From: Nocardia amikacinitolerans NBRC 108937 | Lineage (GTDB): Bacteria; Actinomycetota; Actinomycetes; Mycobacteriales; Mycobacteriaceae | NCBI RefSeq assembly: GCF_001612615.1 | Contig: NZ_BDAU01000006.1 | Coordinates: 143,272 to 207,271, forward strand | Reading direction: 5' to 3' | DNA: 64,000 bases | Shown here: piece by piece, positions 17,065 to 25,524 of the stretch | Position numbering within the stretch: the stretch's first letter is position 1 | Layout of the letters: each line of letters starts with the position of its first letter | Program-made: the position numbers and the translations under genes | The notes under the pieces: model-generated | Seen by the model: only the letters and a program-made list of their open reading frames with translations | What the model was told of the DNA's origin: nothing | The model's database searches: none

Positions 17065-17190
17065 GTTTTGCTCGGCCGAACATCTGGCGTTTGATCATCT
17101 TGATCCGTTGACGTGTCCCTCGACCGGTCCGCTGCTCCAGGGCAGCGTCAAACCCGCAGTGACAGCATCGAAGTCGCGGCGCAGGCCCCG
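17065..17190 (-). pseudogene. ISL3-family transposase C-terminal fragment
   Basis: The minus strand reads LRRDFDAVTAGLTLPWSSGP, then VEGHVN, and after a frame disruption near 17107 continues IKMIKRQMFGRA. This is the conserved C-terminal signature of ISL3 transposases (SSGPVEG-VNRIK-KRQMFGRA). The rest of the transposase is not adjacent. An N-terminal ISL3 fragment on the same strand begins about 1 kb away at 19190. The piece is inactive. Confidence 0.65.
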
Positions 17191-17555
17191 GCTATCAGCC
17201 GCTACCGAGACCAACTCCTGCCCACCTCCCGCGCACCCGACGTCGTCTGAGTCCGCGAATCTCTCCGTGCTCGCTTGCGCGCCGCCGTCCTCAAATCTCG
17301 AGACCCGGCCATCCTCGGCTGGTGGATAGCCTCCGTAGACGGCCGCGACGTGGGCGGCCTATCTTGTCGCTGGAACGAGATTCGTCGCTGTACGCACAGG
17401 TGCGAGCCCAACTCGCCGTACTGGACCGGGATCTGACCGGTCGATGAGGAAGGGGCCGCGGTCGATGACCGTCGAGTCGCCCCTGGAATCGGCGGGTGTT
17501 GCCATGCTGCGTGCGCTGATAGAACGGTGTGAGATCCCGCAACGGAAGGAACCCA
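17191..17555. other. Decayed coding remnants, not identified
   Basis: On the plus strand, short stretches read like protein interrupted by stops and shifts: RYRDQLLPTSRAPDVV, then RARLRAAVLKSRDPAILGWW, IASVDGRDVGG, and in a second frame DSSLYAQVRAQLAVLDRDLT. No family is recognised. The pattern suggests a degraded gene between two transposase fragments. The right end provides the GGAAGGA ribosome binding site of the next small gene. Confidence 0.35.
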
Positions 17556-17810
17556 ATGGGGCGATCAATTCCCGCGACTGCCGCGCCGGTACGCCGCACC
17601 CTGGTTGTAGCGCTGATTGCCGCGGCGATTGGGGCGCCGAGCGCGGTGACGGCGACTGCCGAGGCGCCGCCGACTCGGGATGACGGCTTTTGCATCGATG
17701 AGGGGACGCGCGTGCGCAACGGGTTGCGCGTCAGTGACCCCAGTTGCATTCATGACCACGGCCGCTTCCACAATCACGAGCGCTTCCATATTCCGCCGAC
17801 TCATTCTTGA
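17556..17810 (+). CDS. Small secreted protein, unknown
   Basis: An 84-residue protein from ATG 17556 with a good ribosome binding site (GGAAGGA, 17544-17550, spacing 5). The N-terminus is a clear signal peptide (AAPVRRTLVVALIAAAIGAP, then SAVTATAEA), leaving a mature chain of about 55 residues. The mature chain has two cysteines (DGFCIDEGTR, SDPSCIHDHG) and a His-rich tail (HDHGRFHNHERFHIPPTHS). The cysteine pair could form a disulfide. No family recognised. Lying between transposase remnants, it could be a passenger or a survivor of older DNA. Confidence 0.5.
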   Translation: MGRSIPATAAPVRRTLVVALIAAAIGAPSAVTATAEAPPTRDDGFCIDEGTRVRNGLRVSDPSCIHDHGRFHNHERFHIPPTHS

Positions 17811-17869
17811 ACCCGGCTACCTCCCGAAGGTTGGGGCTTCATGACCATAGACGCGCACGCGGTGCAAGG

Positions 17870-18200
17870 TCAGGTGCCCCGGTAGAACTGTAGGTTGCGC
17901 TCATCCGAGGTTTCCAGAAACGCAGGGACACCGGCCTGCTCGGCGGCTTGCATGCCGGGCAATACGATGGCTTTACCAAAACCCTTGCCTTGCACCGATA
18001 GCCGCAGCCCCGTCCGTGTCGGGATGCGTCCACACCGCCACCGCGTCACCATCGTCGGCGACCCAGACCCGACCGTGTTTCAACCCGACGTGTCCTACCA
18101 ACAGCCGCTGCATCGCGCTCACTCGTTCGGATGCCACCACATGACGTAACCAGGGATAGTCGGCAAAAGCCCCTCCCAACGTCTCGATAGCACGGGGTGT
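17870..18200 (-). pseudogene. GNAT acetyltransferase, internally deleted
   Basis: The N-terminal part reads AFADYPWLRHVVASERVSAM, QRLLVGHVGLKHGRVWVADD and DAVAVWTHPDTDG in one frame. The C-terminal part reads GKGFGKAIVLPGMQAAEQAG and VPAFLETSDERNLQFYRGT in a second frame. Between them the beta-strand leading to acetyl-CoA motif A is missing. In intact GNATs about 50-60 residues separate these pieces. The 5' end abuts the ISL3 fragment. The gene is non-functional. Confidence 0.65.
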
Positions 18201-19190
18201 CAACATCGCGCCAATGCTGGATCGGGCACATGGACCTGGGCACACCGCTGTCGAGTGCGCACCGCTGTGCGATCCTGCCGTTGGTCGGGCGCAACAGGCC
18301 CGCAATGTATTTCGGCGGCGATCTCGGTGATGTCGGGCCGGTTCTGTGGCTTGGGATCGGCGGTCGCGGCGGCCAGGTCGGCGCGGTGACGTGCCACGGT
18401 GCGCTCGACCGCTTCGCCGAGGTTGTGCCAGATATGCCATCGATCGGCCACCTGCAGCGCCTGTGGCGCTCCAGCGGCAGCGCCCTCGGCGTAGGCACCG
18501 GCCCGGTCCCGGCAGACGATCTCCACGCCCGGGTGGGCTCGCAACCACGCCGCGAGGGTCTCGGCGGTCCGATCGCCGAGTACCTCGATCGGGCGGCGGG
18601 TCTGCATATCTATCAGGATCGTTCCGTATTGGTGCCCGCGACGCAGGGCGAAGTCGTCGTCGCCCAGCACCTGCGGAACCGAATACAGCGGATCGGACAA
18701 CGCCCGGATCTGGCGCAACGTCATCCGGCTCACGGTCGCGGCCAGCTGCCGGGTCAGCCGCTCTCCAGCGCGGCCCGCCCAGTGCCAGCGCGACCGCGCA
18801 CAACGCCCGCTGCAAGATTAGTGTCCGGCGAGCGTGCCTGGCCGCCAGCCGCGGTATCGGCTCGGCGAAAGTTGTTTTGCCGCAATCGAAGTTGTCACAG
18901 AACAGCCTGCGGACCCGCAGCTCGATCAGGACCTCGCGGCCGGTGATCGAGGTGTCGGACAACCGCCGCTGATAGCGGCTGTGGACTCGCCCGGACGGCG
19001 TCCCGCAGGCGGGGCAGCCAACCGGATCCACACCGGTAGCGGCCTCGATTCGTACCGTCGAACCCGCCGCTCTGATCACCTTGATCTGCAGACCGTCAAG
19101 ATGCGGGAACAGGACCCTCAGCGGAGCAAGATCAGAACACCCGCGACATGATGATCTATCATCCGCCCCTTCGCATCCCGAATGGGTCAA
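18200..19190 (-). pseudogene. ISL3-family transposase N-terminal fragment
   Basis: The first frame from 19190 gives LRVLFPHLDGLQIKVIRAAG, CPACGTPSGRVHSRYQRRLS (zinc-finger CPACG) and VRRLFCDNFDCGKTTFAEPI, the N-terminal zinc and HTH part of ISL3 transposases. A frameshift near 18775 moves the reading to a second frame with RMTLRQIRALSDPLYSVPQV, LGDDDFALRRGHQYGTILID and CRDRAGAYAEGAAAGAPQAL, covering the first DDE residues. The protein stops after about 300 residues, so the last third is absent here. Inactive. Confidence 0.75.
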
Positions 19191-19243
19191 TCACGAAGTC
19201 TGTGCCAGATCCAGAATCTCACCGAACTCGACAATCCATTGTT

Positions 19244-20542
19244 TCAAGCGCGGACGGTCGCCAGTTGTGCGTCCAGCTCCCGGACAGCCGGGGAGGTGGG
19301 AGCCGCCGCGTGCAGCGCATCTCTGGTTGCTTGGACCTCGGTGGCCAACCGTGCAGACCCATACGCGGTGGCGATCGTGCTCGTCGCGCCTGTGATGGCG
19401 GCGGATTCCTCGATGTGTCCGGCTTGGCACAGGGAGGCGGCCAGTCCGATGTCGGCGAATCCGCGCGAGAGGGCATAGGAGGGGTCGATCAGGTCCACAC
19501 AACGGCGGGCGGCGTCGACGGCGGGTTGTTTGTCACCGAGTTTCACCAGGCATTCCGAGCTGAATCCGGCGTGGATTGCCGGATCGAACACGTAGGTGGG
19601 CAGCGTGGCGTCGGCGTGGGCGATGAGGTCGTCGGCCTCGGCGAGTGCCGAGCGGCATTCGCGTGTTTCTCCGCGTTCGGCGTGGGCCTCGGCCGCCATG
19701 TCCAGGGCATAGGCGGCTAGCAGTCGATCTTGGGCTTGCTCGGCCCACCAGCGGGCAGCGGCGGCGTGGTCGACACCGAGCCCGGGTCGCCCCTCACGGG
19801 TTGCGGCAAGCGAGGCATTGCACAGCACCAGCGCGGTCAGTGCCGGATCTCCGGCGTCGTCGGCAGCGGTGCGAGCCACTTCGTAATGCGATGTCGCCGC
19901 CCGGATGTCGCCCGCATCGTATGCCTGCCAGCCGATCACCCGTGCCAGCTGTGCACGTACGGCGAACAGTCGTGGTTTGAGCTTGGTCGGGCAGTCCGGG
20001 AGTAGCGTCTCCACCAGTTCTGCTTGTTCGTTGCGGATCGCGGCGACTGCTCGCGGGCCGAACGCCTCGTACTGTTGGGCGGTCACGTCGCATACCGCTT
20101 CGAGCTGCGTAATGGTGGCTTCATCGACTCGGCCGCCGAGGGCGCGGCCGATCCGCGCTCGTGCGGCATCGTCGAGCCCCGCCAGCACCGCAGCGGCGGG
20201 CAGAGACCCGGCGGCGCCGAGGAATGCCAGCAGTTCACGTCGGTTCATGTCGATCCACGCCTTCAGGTCGAGGGGAAGTTGGTGTAGGTCGACCGGCTGG
20301 TCGACGGTGAACTGGCGACCGGCGTGCGCGTCGAACGCGTTCACCAGCGCCCCTCCAGCACGCACTGCCGCATCAGCCGCCATCCAGAACCACCGATCCG
20401 GGGTAGCCCGGCCGCCCTCGATGTGTCCCACGTAGGAACGGCTGACGCGGCATTGTGTCGCGACGGCTTCTTGGGTCAGCCCGGCGTCGATGCGTGCTTG
20501 GGCCAGCATCGCACCCAGCGTGGGCCGTCCTGTGTCGTGCAT
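19244..20542 (-). CDS. XRE-family regulator with TPR-like C-terminal domain
   Basis: A 432-residue protein starting at ATG 20542 (MHDTGRPTLGAMLAQARIDA). The helix-turn-helix is at about residues 8-65 (GLTQEAVATQCRVSRSYVGH, then IEGGRATPDRWFWM). After WIDMNRRELLAFLGAAGSLP comes a long run of helical repeats (e.g. YDAGDIRAATSHYEVARTAA, RLLAAYALDMAAEAHAERGE), read as TPRs. This architecture is common in actinobacteria, where the repeats are thought to bind a ligand peptide or partner. It is divergent from the epimerase-aminotransferase gene, with repeats in the intergenic region that are plausible operators. Confidence 0.88.
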   Translation of the reverse strand: MHDTGRPTLGAMLAQARIDAGLTQEAVATQCRVSRSYVGHIEGGRATPDRWFWMAADAAVRAGGALVNAFDAHAGRQFTVDQPVDLHQLPLDLKAWIDMNRRELLAFLGAAGSLPAAAVLAGLDDAARARIGRALGGRVDEATITQLEAVCDVTAQQYEAFGPRAVAAIRNEQAELVETLLPDCPTKLKPRLFAVRAQLARVIGWQAYDAGDIRAATSHYEVARTAADDAGDPALTALVLCNASLAATREGRPGLGVDHAAAARWWAEQAQDRLLAAYALDMAAEAHAERGETRECRSALAEADDLIAHADATLPTYVFDPAIHAGFSSECLVKLGDKQPAVDAARRCVDLIDPSYALSRGFADIGLAASLCQAGHIEESAAITGATSTIATAYGSARLATEVQATRDALHAAAPTSPAVRELDAQLATVRA

Positions 20543-20614
20543 ACCGATCCCCACCCTGCTCGAGCCGCTGCCGGATCCGATGGTTCCCACGATAGGCCCG
20601 GTGGTGGGCTGGTG

Positions 20615-20655
20615 GTGACGGTTTGTGACGGCTCGTGTGATCACCTGGTTCACAC
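20615..20655. promoter_or_regulatory. Repeats between divergent XRE and sugar-enzyme genes
   Basis: GTGACGG occurs at 20615-20621 and 20625-20631, exactly 10 bases apart (one helical turn). It is followed by the inverted repeat GTGTGA-N9-TCACAC at 20635-20655. This 41-base block sits in the 168-base gap between the XRE-TPR gene and the fusion gene, about 55 bases before the GTG at 20711. It is a plausible site for the XRE protein. Confidence 0.45.
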
Positions 20656-20710
20656 ACACTTTCACCGATCCCCTTGATGCGTACGGTCCCGACCTCGCCA
20701 AGGAGAAACC

Positions 20711-22876
20711 GTGAACGCCATATTGGTCACCGGAGCCGCCGGATATGTCGGCTCGGTCCTGGTCCCCGAACTACTCGAACACGGCCACAGCGTGGTCGCC
20801 ATCGATACCTTCCCGCACGGTCCCGCCCTGGATGCCCACCCGAACTTGCGCATCGAGAACTGCGATGTGCGCAGCATGCCCGCCGAGCTGCTCGATGGCA
20901 TCGATACGGTGGTCGCGCTGGCGGCGGTGTCCAACGACCCCGCTGGCCATCTCGACCGGCGGTGGACCAGCGCCGTCAATCACGGCGGCACGCACCGTCT
21001 CGCCGTTCTCGCCCGTGACCGCAGAGTGCGTCGGTTCGTGCACGCTTCCACCGCAGCGGTCTACGGTGCGGCAGACACCATGCTGGACGAGAACTCGCCG
21101 CTAGCGCCGCACTCGGAATACGCCCGCAGCAAACAGGCCGCCGAGCAGGCCATCGCCGAGCTCGCCTCTGAGACGTTCACACCGATCTCGCTGCGCATCT
21201 CCACACTGTTCGGGGTGTCACCGCGCATGCGCATCGATCTCGCGGTGCACGCCATGGTGCATCGGGGTCTGGCCAAGGGGGAAGTTCGTGTCGATGGCGA
21301 CGGCACGCAATGGCGGCCGATGCTGCACGTGCGCGATGCGGCGGCTGCCTACTTGCGTTGCATCGAGATGCCCGACGACGCGCTGCCCGTCGCGCCGGTT
21401 TGGAACGTGGTCGGCGAGAACATTCGCATTCGTACCCTCGCGCGGACCGTGGCCGGTGAGCTCGGCGCGGGAGTTAACGTCGAATTCAGCGGCGGCCCAC
21501 GCGATTTACGCAACTATCGGCTCGATGGAGCCGCGTTCGCCACCGCCACCGGCTTTGTCGCCTTGCGCTCGATCGCCGCTGGAATCCGGGAGGTGCGCGA
21601 CTGGTTCCGTGCCGAGCCCGGCCGTTTGGACGCCGTGGCGTCGGATGCGGCGTTTTCCAGCGAAGCGAGCCTGCGTCGCCAGCTGGTCGTCCCGGCCGTC
21701 GATGGTGGTGTGCCGATCCGAAGCACCCCATTGCCGTTCGCGCTGCCGTCCTTCGGTCCTGAGGAGGAGCGCGAGATCGTGGAGACGCTGCGGTCGGGGT
21801 GGCTGTCGACCGGGCCGCGCACAAAACGATTCGAGCAGATGGTGGCCGACTACGTCGGCGTGCGGCATGCGGTTGCCACCAACTCCTGCACCGGCGCGCT
21901 GCACACCGCGCTCGTCGCTGCAGGGATCGGTGTCGGAGACGAGGTGATCACCTCGCCGATCACCTGGCCCGCAACCGGCAACGTCATCGTCCACTCGGGC
22001 GCGACACCGGTGTTCGCCGACGTCGACCCGGACACGCTGATGGTGACCCGGGAAGCGATCGCGAAGGTGATCACTGAGCGCACCAAGGCGATCGTTCCGG
22101 TGCATATCGGCGGGCAGCCCGCCGACATCGCCGCCATCGCCGAGCTGGCGATCCAACACGGGCTGATGGTGATCGAAGACGCCGCGCACGCCCTGGGTGC
22201 CGAGCAGGAGGGTCGCCGCATCGGACAATGGTCGCCGATGACCTGCTTCAGCTTCTACGCGACGAAGAACCTCTCCTGCGGTGAGGGTGGGATGCTGGTC
22301 ACCGACGACGACGAACTCGCCGAGACCGCACGGATGTTGGTCATGCACGGCATCTCCCGTGATGCGTGGAAACGCTACTCTGCCAACGGTTCTCCGCACT
22401 GGCAGCAATACATGGCCGGGTTCAAGTACCACATGCCCGATCTGTCGGCGGCCCTCGGCTTACACCAACTGCCCAAACTCGATGAGTTCATCGCCATCCG
22501 CGCCGCCTACGCCGACCGCTACGACCAGCTTCTGGCCGACGTGCCCGGTGTACGACCACTGCACCGTCGTCCTGGTGTGCGCCACGCCCACCATCTCTAC
22601 ATCATCGATCTCGAACTCGACCGGCTCAGAATCGACCGCGACAAGTTCATCGTCGCGCTGCGTGAAGAGGGCATCAACACCGGCATTCACTTCATCGCCT
22701 TGACCCGCCAGCCGTACTATCAGCGCGAACACGCGATGACGGCCGACACCGCACCGATCGCCCACCGGGTGTCCGACCGAATCCTCAGCCTGCCGCTCTA
22801 CCCCGCGATGACCGACGCCGAGGTCGATGACGTCGCCGCTGCGGTCCGCAAGATTGCCACCGCCTACCAACGCTGA
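20711..22876 (+). CDS. Fusion: NAD-dependent nucleotide-sugar epimerase/dehydratase + DegT-family aminotransferase
   Basis: A 721-residue protein; GTG 20711 has AGGAGAAA upstream. Residues 1-~310 are an extended SDR: ILVTGAAGYVGSVLVPELLE (NAD-binding GxxGxxG), and the YxxxK catalytic pair in SEYARSKQAAEQA. Residues ~335-721 are a type I PLP sugar aminotransferase: PSFGPEEEREIVETLRSGWL, ATNSCTGALHTALVAAGIG, VIEDAAHALGAEQEGRRIGQ and FYATKNLSCGEGGMLVTDD (PLP Lys near residue 519). The two activities would oxidise or epimerise and then aminate a nucleotide-activated sugar. They are normally separate genes. A Nudix gene follows after 15 bases, suggesting one operon. The product sugar cannot be predicted. 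Confidence 0.9.
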   Translation: MNAILVTGAAGYVGSVLVPELLEHGHSVVAIDTFPHGPALDAHPNLRIENCDVRSMPAELLDGIDTVVALAAVSNDPAGHLDRRWTSAVNHGGTHRLAVLARDRRVRRFVHASTAAVYGAADTMLDENSPLAPHSEYARSKQAAEQAIAELASETFTPISLRISTLFGVSPRMRIDLAVHAMVHRGLAKGEVRVDGDGTQWRPMLHVRDAAAAYLRCIEMPDDALPVAPVWNVVGENIRIRTLARTVAGELGAGVNVEFSGGPRDLRNYRLDGAAFATATGFVALRSIAAGIREVRDWFRAEPGRLDAVASDAAFSSEASLRRQLVVPAVDGGVPIRSTPLPFALPSFGPEEEREIVETLRSGWLSTGPRTKRFEQMVADYVGVRHAVATNSCTGALHTALVAAGIGVGDEVITSPITWPATGNVIVHSGATPVFADVDPDTLMVTREAIAKVITERTKAIVPVHIGGQPADIAAIAELAIQHGLMVIEDAAHALGAEQEGRRIGQWSPMTCFSFYATKNLSCGEGGMLVTDDDELAETARMLVMHGISRDAWKRYSANGSPHWQQYMAGFKYHMPDLSAALGLHQLPKLDEFIAIRAAYADRYDQLLADVPGVRPLHRRPGVRHAHHLYIIDLELDRLRIDRDKFIVALREEGINTGIHFIALTRQPYYQREHAMTADTAPIAHRVSDRILSLPLYPAMTDAEVDDVAAAVRKIATAYQR

Positions 22877-22891
22877 AAGGACGACAGCTCA

Positions 22892-23320
22892 ATGGCTGAA
22901 AAGGAAGGCACGCAGATCATTTTGGTAAACTCGCACGGCCAGGTGCTGCTGTATCTGCGTGATGACAAGCCGGACATTCTCTACCCGAACATGTGGAGTC
23001 TGCTCGGTGGGATGCTCGAGCCCGGTGAAACCCCGCTCGAGTGCATCGTTCGTGAGATCGCCGAGGAGCTGATCGATAACGCCAATGAGATCGGCTTCCA
23101 GCTCGACCCGGCCAAGGTGACGCACCTGTGCACACGGGACCTCGACTTCGGCATCGAGCACACCTTCACAGCCGCCGCCGACTTCGACATCGAGGACGTG
23201 ACGCTCACAGAGGGCCAGGCGTTGCGATGGTTCTCCCGCGACGATGCCGAGAGAACCCCGCTTGCCTACGGCGACAATGCAATTCTCGAAACGTATTTCG
23301 GCTCCTTGACGTCTGCCTGA
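22892..23320 (+). CDS. Nudix hydrolase
   Basis: A 142-residue protein from ATG 22892 (MAEKEGTQIILVNSHGQVLL). The Nudix box is GGMLEPGETPLECIVREIAE, then ELI: G-x5-E-x7-REI-x-EE is intact, but the Gly near the end of the box is Ile. The flanking strand DDKPDILYPNMWSLL is typical. The family cleaves X-linked nucleoside diphosphates. Its position after the sugar epimerase-aminotransferase gene suggests a nucleotide-sugar or related substrate, which is an inference from context. Confidence 0.9.
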   Translation: MAEKEGTQIILVNSHGQVLLYLRDDKPDILYPNMWSLLGGMLEPGETPLECIVREIAEELIDNANEIGFQLDPAKVTHLCTRDLDFGIEHTFTAAADFDIEDVTLTEGQALRWFSRDDAERTPLAYGDNAILETYFGSLTSA

Positions 23321-23736
23321 TGGCTCGGTCACCCGAATCCGGTCGCCAACAGGCTCGGATATACCGCTGTGTTCCGAAAACTCTGCTGGGCCGAGGCCTC
23401 TGCCGGTCCCGCGGCTCAGCAGGTTCGGGCGCGATCTCGTCAGGATCGGGCCGCGATGAACTCGGGATTCCGGATGCCCGCGGTAAAGGCGGCTAGGGAT
23501 TTCTACAGCCCGGACGACACATCCGGCTCGGCCTGCGGCGCAGCACCATCCAGACGACTATGGCCAAGGTCGGCGAGGCGGGCTGAGAGGGGAGTAACAC
23601 TGCGGCGGTCAGACCGGTTCCAGAACGTCCGGGCCGCTGACCTCTCAACCATCCCCTGCCCCGCGAAGATCCGAGACCGTCGGGTCCGAGAACTCGCTGC
23701 GACAAGCCGGCCCGAGGTTGCGTGCGGTGCGGCCGC
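23321..23736. other. Intergenic stretch with decayed sequence
   Basis: 416 bases without a credible gene. Frames on both strands are short and low in recognisable features. It contains the left copy of a 24-base direct repeat (23695-23718). Confidence 0.4.
23695..23718. repeat. 24-bp direct repeat, left copy
   Basis: Starts CGCTGCGACAAGCC and is identical over 24 bases to 27640-27663, in the same orientation. The pair brackets about 3.9 kb. This copy is in non-coding or decayed sequence. Confidence 0.6.
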
Positions 23737-23895
23737 GTGCTCGCGCGAGTCCACGCGCAGGAGCCCTGGGGCGATTTGCGCTATCTGGCTGTCCACTACC
23801 TTGTCTGGGACCGCACCGCATCGGGCTGCGAGCTTCAGATCTTCGATGAGCCCGACCTGCACAGTGCCTTTGAATTGCTCCTGGTCTGCGGCTGA
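23737..23895 (+). CDS. Short ORF or gene remnant (52 residues)
   Basis: From GTG 23737 the frame reads MLARVHAQEPWGDLRYLAVH, YLVWDRTASGCELQIFDEPD and LHSAFELLLVCG, then stops. The residue pattern (aromatic-rich beta-strand, acidic loop, helix) is more protein-like than neighbouring frames. There is no convincing ribosome binding site and no recognised family. It may be the surviving end of a degraded gene. Confidence 0.3.
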   Translation: MLARVHAQEPWGDLRYLAVHYLVWDRTASGCELQIFDEPDLHSAFELLLVCG

Positions 23896-23988
23896 TCCTG
23901 CCGACTCGCTGAACTCGGCATTTCAGGATGCTTTATTTCTCGGTGAATTAGGACCGGCACTGTCCTATCTCCCCGACATACTCGAACT

Positions 23989-24501
23989 ATGAGCGAAATC
24001 GAATCGACTGCGGGACAGCCGGATCAGGCCGACATCACCGACTCCAACGATCCGAACGCGCCGTGGAACCAGGCGTGGGACCAGGAAGGCGGCATTGCCG
24101 ACTGGAACGATGATGTGATCAAGGAGTTCCGGGAAAACTCGGGCAAGGTGGGTGGCGCTTACGCGGGCGGGGACCTCATCCTGCTCACCACCACCGGAGC
24201 CAAGAGCGGCAAGCGGCACACGACTCCGCTGGGACCCCTGTACCGGGGCGACACCATGTACGTGAGTTCGTTCATCGAGGACAAGTACCCGGCCTGGTGG
24301 TACAACATCAAGGCGAATCCGCAGGTCACCGTCGAACTCCGAGACAAGACCTACCAGGCGACCGGCAAGGTGCTCGAAGCCGAGGACTACGACGAGTTCG
24401 CGGCCTGGGTGCTGGCCAACAACCCGCTGCTCGCGGATTTCCAGTCCAAGGTCGACCGGCCGATTCCACTGGTCTTGCTGACCTTCGACGGCGAGGGCTG
24501 A
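23989..24501 (+). CDS. Ddn-like (deazaflavin-dependent nitroreductase family) protein
   Basis: A 170-residue protein (MSEIESTAGQPDQADITDSN). The split beta-barrel of the F420-dependent nitroreductase/quinone reductase family is seen in DLILLTTTGAKSGKRHTTPL, GDTMYVSSFIEDKYPAWWYN and IKANPQVTVELRDKTYQATG. TTTGAKSGKRHTTPL is the cofactor-phosphate binding signature. The role is likely F420H2-dependent reduction of quinones or other acceptors. CATACT (23977-23982) fits a -10 for a leaderless message. Confidence 0.9.
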   Translation: MSEIESTAGQPDQADITDSNDPNAPWNQAWDQEGGIADWNDDVIKEFRENSGKVGGAYAGGDLILLTTTGAKSGKRHTTPLGPLYRGDTMYVSSFIEDKYPAWWYNIKANPQVTVELRDKTYQATGKVLEAEDYDEFAAWVLANNPLLADFQSKVDRPIPLVLLTFDGEG

Positions 24502-24685
24502 GCGCTTCCAGGAACCTTACAGCGGCGGCGTGCCGACATTGGCGGACACCGGGCCGCGCAGCTACACCAGGATCCGCCGGCCTCGGATCGGCACGGCCAG
24601 TTGATCTTCCGATGCTCCGCGATGGCCGGTTCGGTCAGCGCGGTTCGGTCGGTTGGCCCCAGAACGAATCGCAAGGGCGTCGTGC

Positions 24686-25465
24686 CTACCCGTGTCGTGC
24701 CACGTCCTCGCACAGGATGCTCGGCCAGCGAGCGAGATCGGCCGGTGTGTGCGCCACCTCCAGTGTGGCCTTCGGCAGCAGGTCCACCAGCGCCTCGGCG
24801 GTCGACACCGGATGGGCGGGATCGTCTATCCAGGCCAACACTGTGGTCGGCACCTTGATCGCGGCGATCGCCTCGGGGGCGGGCAGGTCGCTCATCGCTG
24901 CCCCGCGGAGCAGTGAGGGCAGTAGGTGCTCGGCGACATCCGGCACGGTTTTCGGCGTTCCGAGAGTGGCCGGCGGGCGAGGCGCGGTGAGATCGGCACG
25001 GAGGAAGGCGTCGAGTCCCTGCTCCTCGATCAAGCGGGCATTGTTCTTGTAGATGTCGGCCTTCGCGGCGCGGGTGCGCCAAGCGGTCGCGGGCACCAGC
25101 AGGGTGAGGCCGGCGAATCGGCCAGGGTCGCGGACAGCGGCATGCAGCAGTGTCCCGGTACCCATCGAAGGACCGACACCGTGCACCTGCTCACCGGGGA
25201 ACCAGTGGTCGAGCAGGTTCAGCAGGTCATCGGCCAGAACTGGCCACCGATAGTCCTCGGGGACGGTACGACCCGTCGAGTGGCCGTGGCCGCGCGCGTC
25301 GTACCGCAGCAATCGGGTTCGGCTGAGTCCGCGACCGAGATCGAGGTCCATCAGACGGTCGCGGTGGCGGCTGGAGGTGAGGCCGTGGAGTTGGACGACG
25401 GGATGGCCGCCCTCGTCGCTCAGTTCCACGTCGAGGTCGGCGCCGGGAACGCGGAAGGTCGGCAC
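24686..25465 (-). CDS. Alpha/beta hydrolase
   Basis: A 259-residue protein from GTG 25465. Alpha/beta-hydrolase landmarks are VVQLHGLTSSRHRD (oxyanion HG), LLRYDARGHGHSTG, the nucleophile elbow VGPSMGTGTLLHAA (GPSMG), the acid in LAWIDDPAHPVSTAEALVDL, and the His in LEVAHTPADLARWP. The catalytic triad therefore appears complete. Substrate unknown. Divergent from the condensation-GNAT gene at 25525, with a short shared promoter region. Confidence 0.9.
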   Translation of the reverse strand: MPTFRVPGADLDVELSDEGGHPVVQLHGLTSSRHRDRLMDLDLGRGLSRTRLLRYDARGHGHSTGRTVPEDYRWPVLADDLLNLLDHWFPGEQVHGVGPSMGTGTLLHAAVRDPGRFAGLTLLVPATAWRTRAAKADIYKNNARLIEEQGLDAFLRADLTAPRPPATLGTPKTVPDVAEHLLPSLLRGAAMSDLPAPEAIAAIKVPTTVLAWIDDPAHPVSTAEALVDLLPKATLEVAHTPADLARWPSILCEDVARHG

Positions 25466-25512
25466 GGTGGCTCCAGAGTGCTGGTGAGACGGCGATCGCT
25501 CGGGAAGGAGCC

Positions 25513-25518
25513 TAGGAT
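25513..25518 (+). promoter_or_regulatory. -10 element of a leaderless promoter
   Basis: TAGGAT with its first T at -12 relative to ATG 25525, placing +1 on the start codon of the condensation-GNAT fusion gene. Confidence 0.45.
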
Positions 25519-25524
25519 ACCGTC

